From: Metallyticus violacea
Taxonomy: Eukaryota; Arthropoda; Insecta; Mantodea; Metallyticidae
Direction of reading: 5' to 3'
Assembly (NCBI GenBank): GCA_030762175.1
Contig: CM060835.1
Coordinates: 84,842,001-84,906,000 of the forward strand
DNA length: 64,000 nucleotides
Positions 48,331 through 60,032 of this stretch are shown in pieces. How positions within the stretch are numbered: the first letter of the stretch is position 1; each line of letters opens with the position of its first letter. The notes under the pieces were generated by a model that made no database searches, was not told the origin of the DNA, and saw nothing but the letters and a program-made list of their open reading frames with translations. Made by a program: the position numbers and the translations under genes.

Positions 48331-51159
48331 TCCGTATGTGACCAATAGCTATTGTGCTCTATCTATGATGTATGCAACCTCTTCTGTTGAAGATCACCCA
48401 TTTTACAAATTCTGCTTTATGGTTTTTTCAGCAAACTGCGAATTCCTTGTTTGGTTTTCTTAAATATAAGCCGAACCAAAATTATATATTTCTTGGCAGC
48501 AAAACTTAACTGTGAATCTAGACCAGTTTCCTTGCAAATTCATTGTACAGAGATTTTCTTGGCAATGCTCACACATCTAGTAAACATGGCCATTAATTGG
48601 GCCAACCTGTTGTTGTGCTGTACTTCGAAACACATGTCATGAATAGTTGAATTGATTAACCAGGCGTTTCTGTACATATGGCTATATATTCCCCTCCTAT
48701 TGTGTAACTATGCAGAACTTATTTCGAATGTTTGTACAGGTATTTTAGTTACATCCTGTATTAGCCATCAGAAAATTTGTCCAACAAATGCTGAAGTCGG
48801 ACACTTTGGTAGCAGACAGTGTCTGGGGTAAGTCGTTGATTTGGAAAATTGTTATGTGATCTGTATTAACATTAATGGTTAATAAATATAGAGTTAAATC
48901 AAGGAGCTTTTAATTAAATAATTCCGCAAGCCTGACGTATGCGGGCGAGGTTCATAATCATTAGTGAACATTTTTAGCAATATGGTATTATGTCCCATAT
49001 AGATGGGATATTTATATAAATTATTTAATCTGAAGGTATATTGTAATGTTTTAAAACGTAAACACTTAAATAAGAACTGACTAATGGCATATTTCGGATT
49101 ATGCACATGCAGTGACGAATGACCTTTAGTGGCAAGGTGGAAGCAAACTATAGTAAAGTTATATCTACCTGTGAGCCAGCTGTTGGTAGATCGTAGCTAA
49201 AAATATTTCACAAATACGAATCTGTGCCCTGTTTATTATCCGGAAAATAAATCGACAGTAGAGGTTCAAAATATGTTTTTTCAATTATAATTATACACAT
49301 AGCACAAGAATTTAATGAATTATAAATGAAACAATTTAAAGGGGATACAAACACTTTTAATATTACGAGACATTTCTCATTAGTATTGAATCACAAAGTC
49401 TTAATACCAACTTATGTATAGAGGGAATTTTAACACCAAAGCGGTGAAGGGGGTACTTGGAGATTCATTTAATCTGAGATGTAAATAAGGCTTATGCCAC
49501 AGTTCTAATTAGATAAGTTGTGGTTGGCGAGAAAAAATCAGGTGTCAATAAGCTATGATATAAAAATAAGACAAAATGAATATTGCTCATATCACAATGA
49601 ATTGTGATGTTCTAACCCTTCGGGTGTTCTTCAGTGCTGCGATTTTTTTAATAAAACACTTATGTCCTACGTTGTTTAGTAACTCTAAGAAGAGAATAGT
49701 GTTTGTTACCTGCCCAGAATTTTCTGGCAACCCACTTAAGTGGCACGCCTTTAAGCGATTTCAGCCGAAACGTCCAGCAGAACAGAATTACGCATGAATA
49801 ATTGAGAGGTAATGGACCCATGAGAACATGCACATTCATGGCCAAGCTTCTCGATTGTTCCAGCCTTGATCGTTCTAAACTTCGGTTAGCCTTAAGCATT
49901 CATGGACTTCTCTCTTCTGTTCCCTCGCGACAGGCTTAATCTTTTTATCGGATGCAGAGACAAAATGCTGCACTTGTTCCTTGTGCAGCAACAGATTTCT
50001 TTGTATAAACCCACTCTTATATGTGGCGCTGTTTAACCTTCAGAAGAATTGAACGCGGCAGTAAACCCAGCAAAGTAAACGTCTTAAAGAATATGAAGTC
50101 AGCTGGCGTCAGGAAGAGCAGTCGAGCTCTATTAGAGCTTTTGATGTGGCGCGGTATGCAAGCGAACGGGTGGGAACAGGTTCGAATTTTAATAAAGCTC
50201 TTCTGGGTAATATTTCCCACCCTTCCCAACACACACGCACGTTCGCCCGTTTTAAAGTGCCAGTAACGGTCCTGGCCTCGCTCTGTCGAAATGCAATGGG
50301 GAAAATTTCCAGTTGCATTGCTCGAAACTAAACGCATAGATAATTGGAGACATTTGCCCTCGTTCCGGGGTATAAATTGTACAGCACGTGCCATTCTCCA
50401 CATTTGCTGCTCTACGGTGATGATAACCAATGGATGAAGCTAATACTCCGACTCTGTACGAAAATGCTGTAGTTTAGCTAGTAATAAAAATGACGAGGCT
50501 TGTTTTTATGTATATATCTTCCGCATACTAACAGTTGCTAAAGAGCTAATCAGATATACCTTTAACTCCTCTACCAAAAGTTCAGTAGTAAGGCATTTTT
50601 AAAGTATTAATACAATTAATTTGAAATAATGAGAGGAAAAGTTTTTTGCATATCCGTTGTTTTAAGCGCATAATGCTCTCCTATGAAATCGGTGCTCTCC
50701 TAATCTCTCCTGGTATTGCAATATACATGAGCATTTCCTTACTTCTCGTAGAAGTTTAGTAATTCAAATGCACGTGTAGGGCGATACAAGTATTAAGTAC
50801 TAACACGGACTATACGGCAAGCTCATATATTATTCCGGGTTTCGATACCACCACTTAATATCTATAATGCAGGCAAAAAGAAACAGTTTCCTTAACAACT
50901 AATGAGATAACAGCACCTAAATATATAATTATTCATCCAGAGAACCATAACAAAATTCCGTTTACTGTTAAAGGGGCCGATTGGATTTTGGAGGAGCATT
51001 TTACAGTTAATGTTATTAAATGCTCCCTCTGTGAAAACTATAGAGCTTTAGTTATAAATCTTGTCCGCTCTTACAATCTTCGAAGATGCTGGGGAATTGT
51101 CGTCCTCACTCAGCCAAATAGGAAAACTGTTGTAACTATATCTTCGGCCGCCGGAATGT
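48331..51159. other. Unassigned stretch with a GC-richer block
   Basis: A higher-complexity segment at about 49930-50430 holds overlapping ORFs on both strands, the longest 137 residues on the minus strand (50430-50017). None is recognisable. It may be a conserved noncoding element. The rest is AT-rich. Confidence 0.4.
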
Positions 51160-51403
51160 TTCTATACATCGCCCAATCACTGTTTATTTCATTTGGAGTA
51201 AGTCCTACTTTTGTGAAGAACTTAATAACAGCTGGATACTCCATTTTGAACATGTTACAATCTTCTGCACGTAGCCTTCTATGTAACTATATCTGAGCAA
51301 CTGATCACAGCGGAGCAGAAGTTGCAGCTGCAATTGTTTACTGAACAGATAAAGGTTTAGTGAAGGGATAACCCTTATCGGTGAGGCCGGAAACTTATGG
51401 ATC
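51160..51403 (-). mobile_element. Fragment of mariner family 2 (5' end only)
   Basis: The reverse complement matches 27510-27760 almost base for base in order: terminal repeat 'gatccataagtttccggcctc', 'gataagggttat', 'caattgcagctgcaacttc', then MEYPAVIKFFTKVGLTPNEI, the transposase start. TA lies outside the end (51404-51405). Homology stops near 51160, where the helix-turn-helix would continue. An ORF on the other strand here is an antisense shadow. Confidence 0.85.
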
Positions 51404-54292
51404 TACCCTCGTACATATCATGATTTCAGTGGAATTCACTTATGTGTACATAAGCGAGTAGTTGGATAGACACAGCAATATCTAGTGCATGTTTATGCCA
51501 TTTTAAGAATATAATCAACTGTCTACGCCTTTCCAGGAAAAATAATAAATTAATGACTTGTCTTTAAGGTCCCCCTCCACGGTCAAATGGTAGTATATAT
51601 ATATGGTAAATAGTTTAAAAAGATAATCGTTTACTATGAAACTTTAATGCCTGTAGTAATAAGAGAAGCTGCACAAATTCTATATATGTCCAAGTTCACA
51701 CTCATATGATACATCTGGATAATTCTTAAAACTTTAACAGAATACCGACTCACTAATGTAATACTTAATAATAAGTCAACAAATTATTTAATTTGTTTAA
51801 TTTTGTGCAAGCATAGGGGGACATTGTTGAAGTCACTTGTTGCATCTTCTGCTAACAATGGAAACATTTCCAATATATCAGTTCTGCCTTTCCTGCCCTT
51901 TATTTTCAGCGCATGGCCATTTTTTCCACGATAACCAAACCTTTTTCAGTCATCCTATTATTCATTAAACCCTACAGAAACCATAATTTCGCCACGTTTA
52001 CTGCGTTAACAACCGGAAAGACTTTTAATTGTTATCAAATGTTTTCCTGCCTAGCGATTGAGAGGCTCTCTGTCCGACCGCACCAATAATATTTAGCAGC
52101 AAATAGCAGTTTGGCAATAAACATACTCCACATGGTAGCTTACTTAACAGCTGCATGAGAGTTTATCAGTGTTATTGTTGCCTTTGCAGTTAACAGGAAA
52201 GAGTGCGTAGTCTGTTGCTCTTTCTAGCGCTTCTCGTGATGATTCTTTCACTTTTTTTTTCTTTTTTAAGGAATCTTGGTTTCCCTTCTGATTGGTTTCC
52301 ACAGTATCGTGAAGTTTTCTAAACCTTGCGAGTAACAATCTTGCTGCGGAGTTCTTTCTCTATCAAGGCGATATCTGAGAAAATGTTCTGTTCTTGATCT
52401 ACAATTCTATGCTATTTAAATCATTTTTAATGACAGCACACCTGAATTTTTGTATAAAGTTCAATAAGCCGTACTTACACTTAATAATAGGAGATAAATC
52501 ATTCATCACGATCCGCTTATAAAAAAAGTAGTTGACCATGATTAAGTACCACGTCTAAACTCGTCAGACGTATACAGTGCAAGATAATAGCAGGCGGTGT
52601 TTTGCATAGTGCAACTTGAAATTATCAAATCTCCTAGCTCTCCATAATTGTCGAGTTCAGAAAACTAATACTGCTTCCGAGATAGAACTTGCAGCTTGTT
52701 TGAAATTTGCAAGGAACTTTTGGATAACTCTCTTTCTCTTTATTTTACAGGAAAAAGGAAAAAGACAATGTTTAAGATGACCGAAAATGCAATTACGTAT
52801 ATACATAGAGGGACGATTCATAAAATTGTAGCTTTGCTGCTGGTGATAAAACGTTGAGTGCTCGACATCTGCTTTCCCTCTCTTTAATAAATTACATTCT
52901 TGTGAAACCTGTATCGTTATCGCTTTCGAATACGTTTGGCATAAAGCCAAAATTGTCAATAAAATAAGCTATTGGAACATGGAAATATAGTTAGTCATAA
53001 GTTCATACTCATACATACTTGTGTCAAATTTCCAGAATAAATACCCACAACCCTAATTAATTAACCTTCATGCTTAAAATAGCAGCTCAAGCAAAGAACG
53101 TTAGTAATGAATGTACATAGAATAAGCAAATTGAAATACATCGTGTCCTGTCCTGTACAGATAAGGAAATGTACGTATAAGCCCTCTGTTGCGGGAGGGA
53201 TGGAAGAGGAATTGGAAACTAGGTCGCTATAAGAATGTGAAACATAACGTAATAAAAGTCGCCTCAGTGTCGTAAAAGAAGAGCACCATGCATTAATCGT
53301 TACCACTGTGTCTGCTTCAGGGGCGTACAGTTCCTCGCGTTATGTGAGTTTGATAAACCTAACACATTTATGTGAAGTACTAAACCTGCAATGGAAAGGA
53401 TCTTTAAAACATTTATAATTTTCTGATATATATTACACTGTATTAATTAAACCTGTTGGATTGTGTTATTCACATAATTAACTGCAATTATTAAACAATT
53501 CAAATATATGCTTAATGTCCTCAAAGCTATAAAATAAATTAACTAATTTAATGACAGAGAAAATGGCGCTAACTACTATCTGAATTTCTGATGCATTATC
53601 TGCTAATTTATTATAATTAATATCTGTTTATTTATAGTAGATGTTTAATTATGAAGCAACCACAACACTTGATTGCGCATTAGTATGGGGCATACTGGCG
53701 GCTATATCGAGTCATATTTACTCTCCGCCTATCTGAGTTGCCAGCAATGGTACACTCTTGAGAGCATTTATTTTATGCTGAAAATATCCACTAACAGAAT
53801 TTTTTTTTCTGGTCTTGCCTGTACTGACAATTTCCGGTTGTTTTCAACATACAGACGGGTTTAGGACCTTTACCTTAATACAAGCAGTGTTCCAACTACC
53901 ACTCTTTGAAAACACACAATATTGCATCGGCAAAAGCTGATGCTTCATTTCAAAAGAAATAATTTTACATTGTTTAATTTTTTCCCTCTCTTTCTCTTTC
54001 TCTGTGAACAAAAATTCCCTTGAAATTCGTTAAAGTTGTTTCTCAATTTTTAAATGTTCAAGTTTTAGGTGTTTAAAGTAGAAAAACATGTAGTGGATAA
54101 AATTTTGACGCTGCTTCTGCTATGCATCAGCGGGCATTCCAATTTTTAGTCTGTAGAATTTTTTTATTGTGTAATTTTCAAGTATTACTAATTATTATAA
54201 TTATCGGCAAGGGCCTACAGAGAAAACAAAGTAGAAATAAGGAAATTACTTTCATAAGTGCAGTGCATATCATAATATGAGAGTTGCAAATA
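51404..54292. other. Unassigned AT-rich stretch
   Basis: Short ORFs only, with no recognised gene or repeat. Confidence 0.45.
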
Positions 54293-55268
54293 TAAGGGGT
54301 CGCTGCTTAATTTTTGGATTTGAAGAAAATTTGAGATATGTTTCCTTTTGGCAGCACTGGAAAGATCGTATCTTAGCAAAGTTTATAGCACCCGTTTTTG
54401 CAGCTGCAGCAAATTGTTAGGTGTGGTCGTGCGCTCGCTCTTTGATGTTCTAAGATGGTGGTGACTCGAGATCAATATTGTGCGAAAGTGCGGGCTGAGC
54501 CCACAAGAATGCTTGTAAAAAATTCCGATATCTTTATTAGACTGTGCTCCTTCACGTTTAGACGAGTAATCATTCATTCGCTACATGTCAAAAATATCTT
54601 CATATTGTTGTCGTTTGGTACCCCACAACCTCACAGAACAACAAAAGACAGCAAGAGTAGAAGGGTGTCTGGAAATTGTTGGTTTTTTCGACATTGGCAG
54701 CTCCCTACCTGTTCACGATATCTTCGACGAAAGCCGATTTATCAATATTACTGGAAAGCAAACAGTCGGTGAACTGCGTCTTCCCAAATGACAACCCCCA
54801 GTGAAGGTTAAACAATGTCGAAGTGTAGACCGGAAGATGTTGGCAAATCCTCCTCACCAAATGGTCATATTACATTTGCACTACAGGAACAAAGAAACAA
54901 TCACTGCCAACTGATAAGTTTCCCTTCCCAGAGTCTTCAGAACAATGATTGTAACCTAACCACGAGATTGCCTCTACTCACCCGCTTTGAAAACTTCTGC
55001 AAGAATCGGGAGTGACTGATAAACCACCCACCATACAGTCCAGACTAGCTCCCTGTGCCTTTTACTATTTCCATTTGTCAAAAAAGTGAGGGGTCATCAG
55101 TTTGGGAGTATTGCGTCTTTAAAAAGTATGACTTAGCTGCTCTCTTGGCTGATTTTGGAGGCTGCAACTTTGTATGGGAGTGGGAGAGATTATTTTAAAT
55201 TAAGAAATAGATAGCTTTGGTGAGCTAGATCTTCTACACAGTAGAATTCCGAAAAATAAATATCGTCA
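54293..55268 (+). pseudogene. Mariner transposase remnant 3 (distinct lineage)
   Basis: Near 54455 the frame opens with MVVTRDQYCAKVR, then in another frame 'RLVPHNLTEQQKTARVEGCLEI' (54610-54680), 'DESRF' for the D-E-S-W block (about 54730), and further on 'PPYS' and 'APCDF'-like catalytic text near 55035-55070. The order fits a mariner transposase with several deletions, stops and frameshifts. The left end ggtcgctgcttaatttttgg (54298) has a weak inverted match near 55248-55268, so the boundaries are tentative. It is unrelated in ends to the element at 27510. Confidence 0.7.
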
Positions 55269-57404
55269 TATTTGAAAGTGAACGATATTGGGAAATTTAT
55301 AATGAAAACACTTCAATTCTGCATGCTTTTAAACGTTTTCTGGTCTATAGAGCTACTAACGGTAGAAATCGTTTACTCAATATGTACTTCGTATTTACAG
55401 AAATGCAAGTTTAATTACGGCAACATTGCTGTAGTGACGTCAAACGACGGAATATGCCTCACGTTAGTTGCATATCTTACCTTAGAACAAATCCTGTATT
55501 TGCTTTCCTAGTTTTGCGCCTGTGTAATGACGAGACGAACCCGCCATTGTAGTTGATGCAGTGTGTATCTTCAAGCCAGGAGCAAAGATTGTAATATGCT
55601 GAGGTTGTAAGCACGACAGTGTCGCTAAAGACTCCAAGAGCCCTGAGGAGGATCTGCATTACTTTCAACGAGAGACGCGAACATTTACATTTCTATCAAT
55701 CAGATCATGAAGAAGTGAATGCTGGATTATTGCATATCGCTGTGCTTCATATTGTAAAGGAAAAACTGTGTCACCAAGTGTTCCGCATGGAGCAACAGGA
55801 TGCTCATCATGCTCACAGGATCGCCACATGTGCCAATGAGAGGCTTTCTTAAGATCATACGAGCCGAAAATGCAACGATACGCCATACCCCCAGGGCAGA
55901 CCCTTTCCGCACATCCCATCCATCAAGTTGCGAACGCATACAGCGCAAGATTGTGACTGGAAGTGTAACAGGCGCTTCTAACGGCATTCTATGACTTCCA
56001 TAGTGGCATTGAGTTTTGCGCAACGTCGGTAACTGCATTGAAGAAGAGTAAAACTGAGATACGTGTTTGTATTCTATTTATGACAAATAATTGCAACTAT
56101 TAAAATACCAAACATGATGCCTATTTCCAAGTAACTATTTTTAAATTATCACGTATACCTTAATATTTTACTGCCTATTTTAGCTCTTTCTGCTAAGAAT
56201 AAGAATATTATTTAAAACTAATCCGTGGTATATCACATTTGTTTTGTGTTTTCTCGGCCGTAAAGTAAATTCGACAAATTACATGGACAATAACGTTAAA
56301 TTGCTGTCCATTGCAAAGAATAAACACTTTCTTTGCTTGAATAATATGCTGCCTGCCCCAGTGTGATGACGTCATAGCGGAGCGCACAGGCCTTTTCTCT
56401 CGGTGGTGACGTTTAAGCTCGCGCTTAAATAATTACACAGGAATCTTGTACACGGTGCTTTGAAATTCTAAAGTTTCCCATTTTTATTTCTCAACAGAAG
56501 AAAATGTTACCTACATTTCTACTGTCCGTACATTTTTAATATCACTGAAGCCGGTGCATCTCAGGGAAATGGCCAGCCACTAAACAGTATTCTTTTGCAT
56601 TAAAAACCTGGAAATCACTGACAGATGAGAATTTGTGTTTTCTTTTTCATCGTGCTTGTACAGAAGCAGCGCAAAAATTAGAACTTTTTTTTTTGCGAAA
56701 AATAAATTGTTTGAACCCGATAATTCTAGTTTTGTTATATTTTTAAATTGAATTAACACATCTTGTAACTGGATGATCCAAATATGTTATCGTGTTCGTC
56801 TCGCCTCCTTCACGTGAAGCTCTTTGAATTGCTTTGAATTCGTATATTAATGCAACTAGCTGTTTTTGTAATCAAAACTGAAACGATTTTGCTTGCCCTT
56901 TATTTCCTGTCAAGCAAGTGTTTTACATTTCATGACACAAGTGTATTATGTAAAGTGGAAAGCGTATGTTCGTAAAGCGAGTCCAAGATTTGAAGGTATA
57001 TGACAGTCGGCACAAGTAAGCGGAAAGCGGTAGAAATTCGTGTCTAGTCGAGGATTGAAAAACCAATTTATTACAACCCAAACGCAGGTAATACTTATTA
57101 AGGATTGCTATATTAATGGAGCCATATCTGATTTAATATAATTATTGTTAAAAGAGAACGGACTTTATTATTCGCAAGTGTAATGAATAAAGGAATGCTC
57201 TTATTATGTTTGCTGCCTCCTTCCAGATTTCTATAATTGTCTCCATTTGCTGTGAACCATCAATGCACGTTTATATTGCAGCCCTTTCTGAATTACTTTA
57301 TTCTGTACTTTTCCGTTAACACGCGCTGAATGGAATATCTACTTAATCAAATCCGCCACAGGGTGTCGTGATGTTCTCAGTTACATACTTGTTCTTTCCG
57401 TACA
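55269..57404. other. Unassigned stretch
   Basis: Overlapping ORFs on both strands at 55619-56038 (longest 103 residues, minus) sit in a GC-richer patch without a recognised domain. A palindromic ATGACGTCAT lies at 56366-56375. No gene is supported. Confidence 0.4.
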
Positions 57405-57612
57405 AACACAGGCAGAGATTGCAAACAAGTGACCTGCAGTTCGAACCCGTCTTTCCTGAATGAGTTTTTTTTTTATCCCAAATTTCTTCAATTTACATTA
57501 ATGGCTGATGCCGTGGATGTATGGAACTCTTTCTTTACAACATTTCTTTCATTTTATCTCGTGTATCACCAGTTTCCGCCATTTTGCCACAGTAGTTAAA
57601 ACGGACGTTCAT
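57405..57612 (+). repeat. SINE family B, copy 4 (decayed)
   Basis: Box-B-like 'cagttcgaacccg' is followed by a body of reduced similarity. A clear family B 3' end remains: 'tctcgtgtatcaccagttt', then 'agttaaaacggacgtt' for aaaaacgggcgtt. Oldest of the four copies. Confidence 0.65.
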
Positions 57613-57857
57613 ATATATACTGGGTGCGAGTCATTTTAAATGAATGACGTCACAATTGCGAAGCGAGCTTCTATTAGCATAATCGGTTGATCTAGTTCTG
57701 AGAGTGAAGAGGAAATGTTCTTAAACTCCTGGGTACGTTGTAGAGTATCGTACTGTAGAAGCCGATATCCCTCAAGACAAGGTGCCTAACTGGCTGTTCT
57801 GTCATCTTGATTTCCCAGATACATATATTCTGGGTGATATTCTTTCCATCTAACTGT

Positions 57858-57968
57858 TTAAGGGGACCTGGTATGCCCTATCCTAGCATTGTTAAAATAT
57901 AGGTCCTAAGGGGGAACTAAATTTTAATAATTTAACAATACTAGGATAGCGCTGCCGGGTCCTATTAA
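57858..57968. mobile_element. TTAA-flanked palindromic MITE
   Basis: TTAA at 57858-57861 and 57965-57968 bracket 103 bp that fold back on themselves. The arm ggacctggtatgccctatcc + tagcattgttaaa pairs with its near-complement ending at about 57963 (roughly 28 of 33 matches). TTAA duplications are typical of piggyBac-type insertions, but the ends (gggg.../...ccta) are not the usual piggyBac CCC start. No coding capacity. Confidence 0.6.
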
Positions 57969-59985
57969 ACAAGCGATTTCCCAGCTTATGAACACAAGAC
58001 AAACTACTTCCACATCGTTAAATAACATATGCTTAATAAACATTCCCCATTTGAAATGGCGAGATTTGAAAATGAAACGAATAAGCATAAGATTTTTGGC
58101 CTACCGGATGCCCGTAAAAACAGTAAATCATTGGTCAGGTTTATTTTCAAGTAAACGTTGTTTTTACATTCCCACCATCATGCTCAATAGTGACTTACAA
58201 GCAGGTGGTATTATGTAATTAGTTACATAATAGTATGCTTTTTTTTTTTTTTTTCGTTGGCTTAGCGCAATTTTCCGCCTCTATTAGAACCGTATTGCAT
58301 GATTTTACAGGAATATTGTTGTTGCTCTGAGAGCTGACACGATTCATGGACAAATTTATTTTATGTTGAGAAGTGTTACGATGAAAGTATAATAGGGAAC
58401 TAGCTTTAATATCAGTTATAATGATTGTGATTATTAATGTAAGCCATCTTTATTAATGCAATGTCACATTAGAAACGCCCGTTTTTATACCGCCATCCCT
58501 ATTATAGTAGTTACGGCCCAAACATTTGGCAAATTCGCATACCTACATATTTCATTTTGCGCTTGAACAGAAAAGATCGTTTGTTCTTATTCCAGGAAAA
58601 CGTTTAGAGTTGGAATATCACATATAATTCTCAAACGCCGCAAGTGACGGTCATGGTATAAAAAATACTGGATAATTATAGGAATAAGAGTAATAATTAA
58701 TGCCTTTAGTAAAACGTTAAGAGGCAATTTCGTATAAAACTGATACTCTAAACCTGAGAGAAACACAAGCTCAAGTTTGAACAGTATAACAAATTACACA
58801 CAAATTGTACCTGCCAGAAATTTATTAGGACTAAACTATAATGTATTATTAAAGAAGTCATCATGAAACCAATCACGCTCTTAGGCTACACAAAGCCAGT
58901 CAACGATTGATACCTTCTATATATAGTAGACGCAATCAGTCTCTTCTTTTTATGTGCAGTCGACTCCTGGTCTTCTCTATCGTTTTGTGTTGACGTTCTT
59001 TGTCCGGAGAGAGCTCTAGCGCAAGTAACTTAATTCTTTGTGATCGGTCGTCCTGGATCAACAAAAAATGTCATCGTGCAGGTCCAATTCCTCGAGAAAT
59101 GCGCTTCATTCTTCTGACAAACACTGCAGCCAACGAACGAACTTAGGTCTTTTTGTGACGGTCGGACGCATACGAAGCCTTGCCACTTGTAGGCGTTTAT
59201 TTGGTTATTTCGTTAGAAGCTGTGAAAATGACAATTCAAAGCATGTACTTAATTCAAGAAGTTTGTCAGCTTAACACAGACAAACTTATGCCAAAGAATG
59301 CTGTTCAGTAATAAAGCGGTTAATCCACATAGTAACATGTTGGGAAAAAATAGCTCATTACTGTTAATGTGCCTTCAAAAGTGCACGAGTTAATATTTTT
59401 AATAAAACTAGTTTCAAAAAGTGTAACTTTATTAACGAGGGAGATAAGTTCTAATATGCAAAAGATAATAATTTTCCTTTTGTATTTTTTGTGTAATAGA
59501 ACCATAAACAGTCTTTGTTACTGTCATCAACTAAATATTATGTTACGACAATGTTAAGAACTACTGGGACTATACAGGACTACTGAGTCGCCAAGAGGGC
59601 GTTGTAAGGTTTCAGCCCATATCTTTATCATCTCCCCAATGAATGCATTATTCATCTCTGCCATCGGCACTACAGCCCAAATTTGGCTTCCTGAAACTTC
59701 CGACTTTTTGCTGTTGAATTGGGGGAGGGGGGTCTCAGAACGGATGCAAGATTAAGGAGCCCGCAAATTTTGATTCAGAAAGAGGAAATTAAGTAGAAAA
59801 TATCATATGCTAAGTGCTACTTCCCAACGAGAATACTATGAATGGAAGCAAGGCAGCATTGTGCTAGAGCTTTCTTTTTTTTTTAGTTAAAAGCTATTTC
59901 CTATATAGACCTCTTACTTTGTGAGCAATAGGCAAACATTTGGCGACAGTCCAAAAAGCTCTTGTCTACGATTGAGATTACAGGC

Positions 59986-60032
<47 letters not shown>

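Noticed and set aside
50988..51296. Plus-strand 102-residue ORF, similar to a minus-strand ORF at 27625-27909
   Set aside because: The similarity is the antisense of the shared mariner transposase start, not a protein family.
58470..58495. Possible fifth SINE-B copy (acgcccgttttta)
   Set aside because: Only about 13-16 bases match the inverted 3' end and nothing beyond follows the family.
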